NCBI RefSeq assembly: GCF_020982545.1
Contig: NZ_JAJKLK010000026.1
Coordinates: 62,001 to 126,000 of the forward strand
Reading direction: 5' to 3'
Source: Streptomyces sp. MNU76
GTDB taxonomy: Bacteria; Actinomycetota; Actinomycetes; Streptomycetales; Streptomycetaceae
Length of the DNA stretch: 64,000 bases
Shown: positions 33,050-41,598 of the stretch, in pieces
Numbering within the stretch: position 1 is the first letter of the stretch
How the letters are laid out: each line of letters starts with the position of its first letter
Notes under the pieces: model-generated
Databases searched by the model: none
Told to the model about the DNA's origin: nothing
Seen by the model: only the letters and a program-made list of their open reading frames with translations
Program-made: the position numbers and the translations under genes

Positions 33050-35896
33050 CTAGGCCATCTGACGACGAACCAGCTCGTGCAGGCGTCCGGCCGGGTTCGC
33101 CAGCAGTTCGGCCGGTGCTCCCACCTCCGCCACCTTGCCGTCCTCCATCACCACCACCCGGTCCGCGTCCAGCACCGTGGACAGCCGGTGGGCGATGACG
33201 ATCCGTGTCGCGTTCAGGGCCCTCGTGCTCTCGATGACCGTGCGCTGGGTCTCGTTGTCGAGGGCGCTCGTGGCCTCGTCGAAGAAGAGGATGCGGGGCC
33301 GGCGGATCAACGCCTGCGCGATCATCAGGCGTTGCCGCTGTCCGCCGGAGATCGCGCCGTTGCCCTGGACGATGGTGTGCAGACCCATCGGCATGCGCTG
33401 GATGTCCTCCGCCAGGCCCGCCATCGCGGCGGCCGCCATCGCCTCCTCGGGCGTGTACGGCTCGGTGCCGCAGATGACGTCCAGGATCGACCCGGTGAAC
33501 GGCTGGGCGTGCTGGAGCACGACACCGCACTGACGGCGTACGGCGGACTGGTCCAGTGCGCCGAGGTCCTGGCCGTCGTACAGGACGCTCCCGGAGACCG
33601 GTCTGTCGAAACCGATCAGCAGGCGCAGCAGGGTCGACTTCCCGCAGCCGCTGGGGCCGACGATCGCCACGAACTCCCCGGGCCGGACGGCGAAGGACAC
33701 GTCGTCCAGCACCAGCGGGCCGTCGTCCGCGTAGCGGAAGGAGACCCGGCGGGCCTCCAGGGCGCCGGACAGCACACCCGGCCGGGTGCTCGCCGTACGG
33801 ACCTCCGGCGTCGCCTCCAGCACCGGCTTGATCTCCTCGAACAGCGGCAGCACGGCCACCGCCGACACGAAGGCGCCGGTCAGCTGGGTGACCGACGTCA
33901 GCAGCATCGTCACCGAGGTGTTGAAGGTCAGGAACTCGGCCGCCGACATCGAACCGCGTGCCGGGCCCGCCAGCAGCATGAACATCAGCAGGGTGCACAG
34001 GGGCAGGTACACCGCGCCCAGCACCGTGTTGAGGTTCTTGATGCCACCGACTTTCTGCTGGAGCTCCCGACTGCGCGCGAACTCGCCTGCCCAGGCCGCG
34101 TAGGCGTAGTTCTCGGCGGCCGCCACCCGGAGCTTCGGCAGCCCCCGCAGGGTCTGGAAGGCCTGGTTGTTCAGCTTGTTGCCCAGCACCACCAGACGGC
34201 GCTGCCAGCGGACCTGCCACAGACCGAGGCCCAGGAAGACCGCCGCCACCACGACCAGCATGCCGATCGCCGCCAGCGCCATCGGGACGCTGTACCAGAG
34301 CAGCAGGGCGAGGTTCACCACGCCGACGGTCACCGACTGGGCGACCACCGGGCCGACGCCGGCCAGCGTGCGGCGGATCGCACTGATGCCCATGGCGGCA
34401 CTGGCCAGTTCGCCCGTGGAACGCGAGGTGAAGAACTTCGTCGGGAGCCGCAGCAGACGGTCCCAGACCGCCGGTTGCAGCGTGGCCTCGATACGGCCCT
34501 CCAGACGCAGGATCGTCAGGTTCTGCAGCAGCAGGAACGCCGCCGACACCACACTCGCGAGCATGATCGCCAGACAGACCCGCACGATCAGGTCCTCCTG
34601 CGCCTTCGGCACGTACTCGCCGAGGATCCTGCCCGTGGCGATCGGCACGAGCGAGCCGAGCACGACCGTCACCAGCCCGCTGAGCAGCAGGCCCGTCATG
34701 TCACCGCTCGTCCCGTGCAGGCTGAACCGCATCAGCCGCAGCGGGCTCGGCACCCGCTCGGGCAGCGGGCGGTAGAACATCACGGCACGCGGCTCGAACT
34801 CGGCCGCGTTCGCCTTCTCGATCGGTGTCTCCCGGCCGGACGACGGCTGGACAGCCACATAGCCGCCGCGCCGCCACAGCAGTGCCACCGGGGCACCGGA
34901 CAGCGCCCGGTGCCCCACCAGCGGGCCTACGTTCTCCCGCCACCAGCTCCCGGCGAGGCGGACGGCACGGACCCGGACCCGGGAGGCGAGCGCGATGCGC
35001 TCCACCGGGTCGAGCCGGTCGCTCTCGGTGCCGCTCTGCGCCGGCTCGGAGAGCGAGATCCCCGCCGCCCGCGCGACCAGCCCGCACGCCGCGTACGTGG
35101 CGTCCGCGTCGGCCGCCGTCGTACGCCGCTGCGCGGAGGACTTGCCGATGGAGGCGAGCAGGGTGCGGTCGGCCTGGGCGCGTACGGCCTCACCGGCCTT
35201 GATCCCGGCGGCCGTACGGTCCTCGTGGGTGCGCTCCAGCTGCTCGATCCAGCGGTCCAGCGTGGCCAGCAGCCGGTACTGCTGGTCGACCATGCTCTGC
35301 CAGACCACCGGGTCCATCAACAGATCGGCTGCCGCCTCCGCCCCGTACAGCGCGCCGTACTGGACGCTGCCGGGCGGCACCCGCATCCAGAACACGTCGT
35401 CGTCGGTGGGCGCGGCGGCCTGCTCGGTGGCCATCGGCGCCTGGAAGAGGATGGACAGGCCCCGGCCGACGCCCAGGGCGAGGGCGTATTCGAGGGGGCT
35501 CGTCTGCGGGGGCACGAGCTGCGGGTTGCCCCATTCGTCGTACGACCAGGTCTCGGTGCCCGCCTGCTGGTACAGCTCACGCAGGCCGATGCGCCGGACC
35601 ACGCAGTCGCGCAACGGGCGGGCGACCAGCGTGTGCTGGGGCCCGGTGACCGGGCCGAGCAGCAGCGAACCCGCTTCCAGGCGGCCCAGATGGTGCCAGT
35701 GGCCCTGCTGGACGGCGTCCACCGCGAACAGGTCCAGCGCACCGGAGGCCACCAGCCACAGCGTCTGCGGCCCTTCGAGGTCCAGGCGGGTGTGGCCGGT
35801 GCAGTCGAGGGGGGTGCCCATCCCGCCGAGCGCGCCGAGGACGACGTCGCCGTCGTGGCCGCCCTGACCGCCCTGGGCCTCGTGCACGGTGGTCAT
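33050..35896 (-). CDS. NHLM-type bacteriocin exporter ABC protein with N-terminal cyclic-nucleotide-like domain
   Basis: A 948-residue membrane ABC protein. Residues about 40-130 resemble a cyclic-nucleotide-binding-like barrel (TLWLVASGALDLFAVDAVQQ, then HHLGRLEAGSLLLGPVTGPQ), typical of the NHLM system protein that lacks a peptidase. A long cytoplasmic region (about 130-410) precedes the transmembrane domain (about 420-690). The ATPase shows Walker A VGPSGCGKSTLLRL, signature SGGQRQRLMIAQ and Walker B ILFFDEATSALDNE. It follows the C39-peptidase ABC gene after one base, so they are co-translated. Role: export of the GG-leader peptide encoded at 39040-39255, as partner of the peptidase subunit. 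Confidence 0.9.
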   Translation of the reverse strand: MTTVHEAQGGQGGHDGDVVLGALGGMGTPLDCTGHTRLDLEGPQTLWLVASGALDLFAVDAVQQGHWHHLGRLEAGSLLLGPVTGPQHTLVARPLRDCVVRRIGLRELYQQAGTETWSYDEWGNPQLVPPQTSPLEYALALGVGRGLSILFQAPMATEQAAAPTDDDVFWMRVPPGSVQYGALYGAEAAADLLMDPVVWQSMVDQQYRLLATLDRWIEQLERTHEDRTAAGIKAGEAVRAQADRTLLASIGKSSAQRRTTAADADATYAACGLVARAAGISLSEPAQSGTESDRLDPVERIALASRVRVRAVRLAGSWWRENVGPLVGHRALSGAPVALLWRRGGYVAVQPSSGRETPIEKANAAEFEPRAVMFYRPLPERVPSPLRLMRFSLHGTSGDMTGLLLSGLVTVVLGSLVPIATGRILGEYVPKAQEDLIVRVCLAIMLASVVSAAFLLLQNLTILRLEGRIEATLQPAVWDRLLRLPTKFFTSRSTGELASAAMGISAIRRTLAGVGPVVAQSVTVGVVNLALLLWYSVPMALAAIGMLVVVAAVFLGLGLWQVRWQRRLVVLGNKLNNQAFQTLRGLPKLRVAAAENYAYAAWAGEFARSRELQQKVGGIKNLNTVLGAVYLPLCTLLMFMLLAGPARGSMSAAEFLTFNTSVTMLLTSVTQLTGAFVSAVAVLPLFEEIKPVLEATPEVRTASTRPGVLSGALEARRVSFRYADDGPLVLDDVSFAVRPGEFVAIVGPSGCGKSTLLRLLIGFDRPVSGSVLYDGQDLGALDQSAVRRQCGVVLQHAQPFTGSILDVICGTEPYTPEEAMAAAAMAGLAEDIQRMPMGLHTIVQGNGAISGGQRQRLMIAQALIRRPRILFFDEATSALDNETQRTVIESTRALNATRIVIAHRLSTVLDADRVVVMEDGKVAEVGAPAELLANPAGRLHELVRRQMA

Positions 35897-35897
35897 C

Positions 35898-38135
35898 TCA
35901 TCGCTCCCTGACCAGCTGGGCGTACGTGCCGCCGCGTGCCACCAGCTCCTCGTGCCGGCCGCGCTCCACGATCGTGCCGTGCTGCAGGACCACGATCTCG
36001 TCGCTGTCGCGGACCGTGCTGAGCCGGTGGGCGATCACCACACAGGCGCAGCCGCGCTTGCGCAGGTTGTCCATGACGGTCAGCTCGGTCTCCGCGTCCA
36101 GCGCGCTGGTCACCTCGTCGAGGACCAGGATGCTGGGCCTGCGGACCAACGCACGGGCGATCTCCAGGCGTTGGCGCTGCCCACCGGAGAAGTTGCGGCC
36201 GTCCTGCTCGACCCTGCTGTGGATGCCGCCCGGGCGACGCGTCACCACGTCGTACAGGGCCGCGTCGCGCAGCGCCTCCACCACGGCCTCGTCGGGGATC
36301 GAGGGGTCCCACAGGGCCACGTTGTCGCGGACGGTGCCCTCGAAGAGGAACACCTCCTGGTCGACGAAGGAGACGGAGGCGGCGAGGGCACCCCGGGGGA
36401 TGTCCTCCAGGCGGCGGCCGTCGATGCGGATCACGCCCTCCCACGGGGTGTACAGGCCCGAGATCAGCCGCGACACCGTCGACTTGCCGCTGCCGGAGCC
36501 GCCGACCAGCGCCACCTGCTGCCCCGGGCCCACGGTGAGGTCGAAGCCGGTGAGCAGGGGCTTGTCGAGGGGGCTGTAGCCGAAGGTGATGTTCTCCAGC
36601 TCGACGTGGCCGTTCAGCCGGCGCGTGGACTCGGCGGCGTCCGGGCGGGCGTACAACGGGTCGGCCCGGAAGTTCTCCACGTCCTTCAGCCGGGCCACGT
36701 CGGCCGCGAAGTCCTGGATACGGCCCGCCACCCCGTTGAGGCGGGTGAGCGGCGCCGTGAACCGGGTGACCAGCGCCTGGAAGGCGACCAGCAGACCCAC
36801 GGATATATGGCCCTCGACCGCCCGCATACCGCCGATCCACAGGATGAGCGCGCTGTTGAGCGTGGCCAGGGTCGGGGCGACGACCCCCAGCCAGGCGCTC
36901 GGCACCCCGAGACGCTGCTGTTCCTCCAGCGTGGTGGCGTGCTGCCCGGCCCACTTGCGGAAGTAGCCCTCCTCGCCGCCGGTCGCCTTCATCGTCTCGA
37001 TCAGCTGGAGCCCGGTGTACGCCGTGTTGGTCAACCGCGCGTTGTCCGCGCGCAGCTTCGCCGTACGGGTCGCGCGCAGCCGGATCACCACCCGCATCGC
37101 CACCACGTTCAGCAGGGCCACCGCGACGCCGACGGCGGTGAGTTGCGGGTCGTACGTATAGAGGAGCACGGCGTAGAGGACGACCACGACCGCGTCGACA
37201 CCGGCCGCCGCGAGGTCCCGGGCGAGGGTCTCGGCGACCGCGTCGTTGGACTGGAGGCGCTGGACGAGGTCCGCGGGGCTGCGCTGCGAGAAGAAGGTGA
37301 CCGGCAGACGCAGCAGGTGCCGCAGGAAGCGGGCGCTGGAGAGCGTGGAGGAGATCAGCCGGCCGCGCAGCAGGTTGGCCTGTTGCAGCCAGGTCAGCAG
37401 GACGGTCAGCAGCACGCACGCGCCCATGGACGCGAACAGCACACCCAGCAGGGAGGTCTGGCCGCCGATCAGGAACATGTCGATGTAGGTGCGGCTCAGC
37501 GCGGGGACGGCCGCGCCGACCGCCACCAGCAGCAGGCTGGCGAGGACGGCGGCGGGCAGGGTGCCGGAGGTGCCGCGCATCCGGGCGGGCATGGCGCCGA
37601 GCACACCGGGCCTGCGGCCGCCCTTCTCGAACTCGTCGCCCGGCTCCATGACGAGGACGACACCGGTGAAACTGGCGTCGAAGTCCTCCATCGGCACGAA
37701 CCGGCGGCCCTTGCCGGGGTCGTTGATGTGGACGCCCCGCCTGCCGAAGCGGCGGCCCATGCCGTCGTAGACGACGTAGTGGTTGAACTCCCAGAACAGG
37801 ACCGCCGGTGCCGTCACCTCGGCGAGGGCGGCCACGTCCATCTGCATGCCCTTGGCGGTCAGGCCGTAACTGCGAGCTGCCTTCAGCAGGTTGCTGGCGC
37901 GCGAGCCGTCCCGGGACACACCGCAGGCGATGCGGAGCTCCTCCAGGGGGATGTGCCGTCCGTAGTGGCCGAGCACCATGGCGAGGGACGCGGCGCCGCA
38001 CTCCACGGCCTCCATCTGCAGGACGGTCGGCGTGCGGACGGTCCTCCGCCTGCCCTTGGGCACCGGGCGCTTCGACGGCGCCGCCTTGCGTCTGCCGCGC
38101 GTGGACGGCCCGGCGGTGTCCTGGGACGCGGTCAC
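35898..38135 (-). CDS. Bacteriocin ABC exporter with N-terminal C39 leader peptidase
   Basis: A 745-residue peptidase-containing ABC transporter (PCAT). GTG 38135 overlaps the HlyD stop by 4 bases (GTGA), showing translational coupling. The C39 domain (about residues 35-165) has the catalytic cysteine in LQMEAVECGAASLAMVLGHY, the histidine in EFNHYVVYDG and the aspartate in HINDPGKGRR. Then come the membrane domain (about 200-490) and ATPase with GGSGSGKSTVSRLI, SGGQRQRLEIARAL and SILVLDEVTSALDAETE. It should cut precursors after Gly-Gly and export them; the peptide at 39040-39255 ends its leader in SGG. Confidence 0.93.
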   Translation of the reverse strand: MTASQDTAGPSTRGRRKAAPSKRPVPKGRRRTVRTPTVLQMEAVECGAASLAMVLGHYGRHIPLEELRIACGVSRDGSRASNLLKAARSYGLTAKGMQMDVAALAEVTAPAVLFWEFNHYVVYDGMGRRFGRRGVHINDPGKGRRFVPMEDFDASFTGVVLVMEPGDEFEKGGRRPGVLGAMPARMRGTSGTLPAAVLASLLLVAVGAAVPALSRTYIDMFLIGGQTSLLGVLFASMGACVLLTVLLTWLQQANLLRGRLISSTLSSARFLRHLLRLPVTFFSQRSPADLVQRLQSNDAVAETLARDLAAAGVDAVVVVLYAVLLYTYDPQLTAVGVAVALLNVVAMRVVIRLRATRTAKLRADNARLTNTAYTGLQLIETMKATGGEEGYFRKWAGQHATTLEEQQRLGVPSAWLGVVAPTLATLNSALILWIGGMRAVEGHISVGLLVAFQALVTRFTAPLTRLNGVAGRIQDFAADVARLKDVENFRADPLYARPDAAESTRRLNGHVELENITFGYSPLDKPLLTGFDLTVGPGQQVALVGGSGSGKSTVSRLISGLYTPWEGVIRIDGRRLEDIPRGALAASVSFVDQEVFLFEGTVRDNVALWDPSIPDEAVVEALRDAALYDVVTRRPGGIHSRVEQDGRNFSGGQRQRLEIARALVRRPSILVLDEVTSALDAETELTVMDNLRKRGCACVVIAHRLSTVRDSDEIVVLQHGTIVERGRHEELVARGGTYAQLVRER

Positions 38136-38938
38136 GGGAGCAGCCAATCGATCGGACGCTCGTCGGCCAGCCGGATCGACGCCGTGGCCATGGTCATGGA
38201 GGTCAGCTCGAACGGCGGCCCGTCCTGCGAGGACCACCGGTAGCCCGACTCGGTCGACGCCGAGCGGTCCAGTCGTACGGTGACGGCCACCGGCCGGCCC
38301 TTCTTGGTGAACTGCTCGCCCAACTGGGTGTCACCGAGGAACGCGCCGATGGACTGCGGGGTCTGCGCGGTGCGGTCCACCTTCTTCACATGGCCGCGCA
38401 GCACGCCGTACCGCTGGGTGGGAGCCGACTGCACGGTCAGGTCGACCTCGGCGTCCTTCGGGATCGAGGCCGCGTTCTCGGCGGGGACGTACACCGTCGC
38501 GTAGAGCGGATCGTCGGCGTCGGCGACTTTCTCGACGGCCGCGACGTTCGCGCCGGTCTGGATGATCTGACCGATGGTGGCGGCGAGCGCGGAGACCCGG
38601 CCGGCCGCGACGGAACGCACGACCTGCTCGCCGTCGGCGGTGGCGACCTCGAGGACGGGGGCCTTCGCGGGCAGCCTCTCGCCCTGCTTCGCGAGGACGG
38701 CGGTGACCTGCCCGGCGACCGGGCTCTGGAGCACGTAACTGCCCTGCCCATGGGTGAGGACGGCGGGCGCGCCGACCGTGGAGGCGACGGAACCCGTGAC
38801 GGCCCACACGGAGGCGGCGGCCATCGCGACCACCGTCACGGACAGCACCAGCCAGCCCTGGGGGCGGGCGAAGCGCACCGGGAGGTCGAGCTCCTCGGGC
38901 GACTGGAGCTTGGCGAGGGCCTGTTGGCGGAACTGCAC
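38132..38938 (-). CDS. HlyD-family secretion protein of the NHLM peptide exporter
   Basis: Membrane-fusion-type adaptor of 268 residues. The N-terminal cytoplasmic stretch MQFRQQALAKLQSPEELDLP matches NHLM secretion proteins. One helix (WLVLSVTVVAMAAASVWAVT, about 29-50) leads to a lipoyl-like domain: GSYVLQSPVAGQVTAVLAKQ, and VAAGRVSALAATIGQIIQTG. It is the first gene of the exporter operon, 100 bases behind the precursor gene, and its stop overlaps the peptidase-ABC start. In Gram-positive bacteria such proteins help form the export channel across the membrane and wall. Confidence 0.9.
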   Translation of the reverse strand: MQFRQQALAKLQSPEELDLPVRFARPQGWLVLSVTVVAMAAASVWAVTGSVASTVGAPAVLTHGQGSYVLQSPVAGQVTAVLAKQGERLPAKAPVLEVATADGEQVVRSVAAGRVSALAATIGQIIQTGANVAAVEKVADADDPLYATVYVPAENAASIPKDAEVDLTVQSAPTQRYGVLRGHVKKVDRTAQTPQSIGAFLGDTQLGEQFTKKGRPVAVTVRLDRSASTESGYRWSSQDGPPFELTSMTMATASIRLADERPIDWLLP

Positions 38939-38987
38939 GGGACTTCCCTTGTAGGGCTTCGGCCTTGTAGGGCTTCAGAGCACCCGA

Positions 38988-39021
38988 GAGTCCCGGAACC
39001 TGTCAGGCGGTTCCGGGACTC
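38988..39021. terminator. 13-bp perfect hairpin between precursor and exporter genes (attenuator)
   Basis: GAGTCCCGGAACC (38988-39000) pairs exactly with 39009-39021 around an 8-base loop. It lies just after the precursor stop (39040 on the minus strand) and before the HlyD start (38938). Such partial terminators keep precursor mRNA abundant relative to exporter mRNA. It is followed by a direct repeat CTTGTAGGGCTTC at 38949-38976. Confidence 0.75.
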
Positions 39022-39039
39022 AGCGGCACTGGGGGTCGA

Positions 39040-39255
39040 TCAGAGACCGGCGACCAGGCTGGTGACCGGGGCGGTGTTCAGACCGGTGACACCCTCGACC
39101 GTGCCGACGGCCGTGTTGACCAGGCCGGAGACCGGGGCGATGCCGTCCACCAGGCCGGTGACGGTGCCGACGGCGTTGACCGAGAGGCCACCGGAGACGG
39201 CGTCGAGGGCGGCGTCCGAGATCTCGGCGGTCTCAACCTGGGGGGTGGAGTTCAT
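39040..39255 (-). CDS. GG-leader precursor peptide, cysteine-free, with internal repeat
   Basis: A 71-residue peptide from ATG 39255. The leader MNSTPQVETAEISDAALDAV ends in SGG, the double-glycine site for a C39 peptidase. The predicted core (about 47 residues) starts LSVNAVGTVTGLVDG and is rich in Val, Gly, Thr and Leu, with no Cys, Trp or aromatic residues. Two halves look duplicated: NAVGTVTGLVDGIAPVSGLV and NTAVGTVEGVTGL plus NTAPVTSLVAGL. Related Streptomyces peptides are often called type A2 lantipeptides, but a core without cysteine cannot form lanthionine. No modifying enzyme is encoded nearby. It heads the exporter operon (33050-38938). A hydrophobic secreted peptide, possibly bacteriocin-like, is the best guess. 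Confidence 0.82.
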   Translation of the reverse strand: MNSTPQVETAEISDAALDAVSGGLSVNAVGTVTGLVDGIAPVSGLVNTAVGTVEGVTGLNTAPVTSLVAGL

Positions 39256-39973
39256 GATGGAACTTCCCTTCGTATAGCTATTCATAAGGGGGGAGCGGCC
39301 CCCTTCTGGGGAACAGAACGACGGCCGCGCACGTGGGTGCCCATTTCTCGATCCGGAGAGCTGGCTGCTTCCGTCTCCGAGAGCTCGGCGGCCCCCGCGG
39401 TGCGATGGATATAAGCAGATCGCCGCCGCGCACATCCAATCAACATGCTCCCCACCAGCGCACTTGGTGACCATGACGGTTCATTGGTGCAGGCTTGTGC
39501 ACGGCTTGGGGGCGACTTCTTCACACAGATCGCGGCATCGTCATACGCCCTTCATTGCCTGCAGGAAAACGAATTGGACAGTCCAGCCTCAAAGGCACGG
39601 CACGTGAATCGCGCTTGTGCAGAACTCCCGTCGCCCGTGACCCCGCTGAGTATTCGGTGTGGAGATTCCCCGCAGCCGGTTTCCCGATCACCGGCGTCGA
39701 CGGACCGCCATCGAGCGGTAGCCGACGGTGTCGAAGCGGGGCCGACGAGGGGGTGGGCCTCCGGTGTGACAAGGTCCCCACGGGGCGCGCGGGCGGGAAG
39801 TCGTGAAATGGCAGGCCAACGAGGGGCGTAGCGCGCTTTGCGAAATGGAAGATCGGAATCTTTCTGCGGAACGTTGAACACCCCCTCGGAACCATCCGTA
39901 CCAACTGGCAACCAGGCGCCCCCAGTTCACCCGCCGGACGGCGGTACGGACCCCGTCCCCAGGAGGTCAAGAG
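39256..39973. other. Gene-free divergent region between precursor peptide and S1 protease
   Basis: Over 700 bases without a credible gene. The part near 39256-39300 (TTCGTATAGCTATTCATAAG) is notably A/T-rich and should hold the promoter of the precursor/exporter operon. The opposite end before 39961 should hold the protease promoter. No known operator was recognised. Confidence 0.45.
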
Positions 39974-41389
39974 TTGAGTCACAAACGAGCCACCAAGCGC
40001 AAGGCGTTCATAGCCGCAGGCGGTGTGGCGGCGCTCGGTGCGGCAGCCCTCGTCCTGCCGAACGCGATGGCGTCGCAGACGGACGCCAAGGGCGCCGCCC
40101 CCAAGACGCTCGCCGCGAGTGACGCCTCGGACCTCGCCTCCCAGCTCCAGGGCCTGCTCGGTGAAGCGTTCGCAGGCGCGTACTACGACTCGGGTAAGCA
40201 GCGCCTCATCATCAACGTCATCGACGGCCTTCAGATCGAGGGCGACGACAACAACGTGATCATCCAGGCCCAGGAGGCCGGCGCGGAGGTCCGTGAGGTC
40301 GAGAACAGCTGGTCCGAGCTGCTGAAGGGCGCGGCCACGCTGAAGAAGGAGGCCACCGTCCCGGGCACCGCCTGGGCGATCGACCCCCGCACGAACAGGC
40401 TCCAGGTCACCGCCGACTCCACGGTCACGGGCGAGAACTGGGACACCATCGAGTCGACGGTCAAGTCGCTCGGCGCGGGCATGGCGACCATCAAGAAGTC
40501 CGCCGGCACCTTCAAGCCCTTCCTGGAGGGCGGCGACGCCATCTTCGGTGGCGGCGCCCGCTGTTCGGCCGGCTTCAACGTCGTCAACGCCGAGGGCGCC
40601 CCGGCCTTCCTGACCGCCGGTCACTGCGGTGTCGCGGAGGCCGAGTGGTCCGAGGAGGAGAACGGCGCGCCGATCGGCACCGTCGACGCGGCGACCGCCA
40701 CGTTCCCCGGCGTCGGCGACTTCGCCCTGGTCAATTACAACGACCCGGCGACGCAGGCGGCCAGCACGGTCGACCTCGGCAACGGCCAGACGGTCGACAT
40801 CAACGCGGTCGGCGAGGCGGCGGTCGGTCTCCAGGTCTTCCGCATGGGCAGTACCACCGGGCTCGCCGACGGCCAGGTCACCGGCCTCGAAGCCACGGTG
40901 AACTACCCCGAGGGCACCGTCACCGGTCTCATCCAGACCAACGTCTGCGCCGAGCCCGGCGACAGCGGCGGCTCGCTCTTCACCGAGGACGGCCAGGCCA
41001 TCGGCCTGACCTCCGGCGGCAGCGGCGACTGCACCGTCGGTGGCGAGACCTTCTTCCAGCCGGTCACCACCGCCCTCGCGGCCACGGGTGCCACCCTCGG
41101 CGACGGCGGCGCGGGCGCCGGCGAGGAAGCCGCCGGCGGTGCCGGTGACGCCGCGGGCGCGGGCGAGGAGGCAGACGGCGGAGCCGCCGCCGGTGCCGGT
41201 CAGGAAGAGGGCGCCGCGGCCGCGGGCGCGGGCGCGGGCGAGGAAGAGGGCGCCGCAGCGGCCGGTGCCGGTGACGAGGCCGGTGCGGGTGAGGAAGCCG
41301 CCGCCGGCGCGGGCCAGGAGCACGAGCAGGGCGTCGGCGACCAGGGGGTCGGCGAGCAGGGTGTCGACGAGCGGGGCGTCCACCAGTAG
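39974..41389 (+). CDS. Secreted S1-family serine protease with pro-domain and acidic repetitive C-terminal tail
   Basis: Chymotrypsin-like extracellular protease of 471 residues. A TTG start is supported by AGGAGGTC 5 bases upstream. A signal peptide (KRKAFIAAGGVAALGAAALV) and a pro-region (to about residue 185) precede the catalytic domain. Triad motifs are FLTAGHCG (His, about 214), GVGDFALVNY (Asp, about 249) and CAEPGDSGGSLF (Ser, about 329), as in Streptomyces griseus proteases. From about 376 an Ala/Gly/Glu tail (GAGEEAAGGAGDAAGAGEEA and similar) of about 95 residues ends in QGVGDQGVGEQGVDERGV. Tails of this type are not part of the minimal protease and may anchor it to the wall. It is divergent from the peptide-export operon. 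Confidence 0.92.
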   Translation: MSHKRATKRKAFIAAGGVAALGAAALVLPNAMASQTDAKGAAPKTLAASDASDLASQLQGLLGEAFAGAYYDSGKQRLIINVIDGLQIEGDDNNVIIQAQEAGAEVREVENSWSELLKGAATLKKEATVPGTAWAIDPRTNRLQVTADSTVTGENWDTIESTVKSLGAGMATIKKSAGTFKPFLEGGDAIFGGGARCSAGFNVVNAEGAPAFLTAGHCGVAEAEWSEEENGAPIGTVDAATATFPGVGDFALVNYNDPATQAASTVDLGNGQTVDINAVGEAAVGLQVFRMGSTTGLADGQVTGLEATVNYPEGTVTGLIQTNVCAEPGDSGGSLFTEDGQAIGLTSGGSGDCTVGGETFFQPVTTALAATGATLGDGGAGAGEEAAGGAGDAAGAGEEADGGAAAGAGQEEGAAAAGAGAGEEEGAAAAGAGDEAGAGEEAAAGAGQEHEQGVGDQGVGEQGVDERGVHQ

Positions 41390-41506
41390 GCGAACGCCAC
41401 CGCATACGTGGGCGACGGCCCGGGGATCAGCGGCCACTGACCCCGCCCGTCGCCCCACGACCCATCCGCCGGCTCACCCACAGCGGTTCCGGCCGGCGGA
41501 TGGCAC

Positions 41507-41536
41507 GGCCCGGCCCTCCGGCGGGAGGGCCGGGCC
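41507..41536. terminator. 13-bp perfect G/C hairpin (bidirectional terminator)
   Basis: GGCCCGGCCCTCC (41507-41519) pairs exactly with 41524-41536 around GGCG. It lies between the S1 protease (ends 41389) and the convergent SpoIIE phosphatase gene (ends 41599). Confidence 0.85.
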
Positions 41537-41598
41537 GCTTCGTCGCCCCCGCCACGACACATCCGCACCCGACGAAGAACCCCACGACAAGGGTGGCG

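Noticed and set aside
39552..39911. Possible second precursor peptide near the export cassette
   Set aside because: No double-glycine leader, no ribosome site, and composition is unlike a coding gene.
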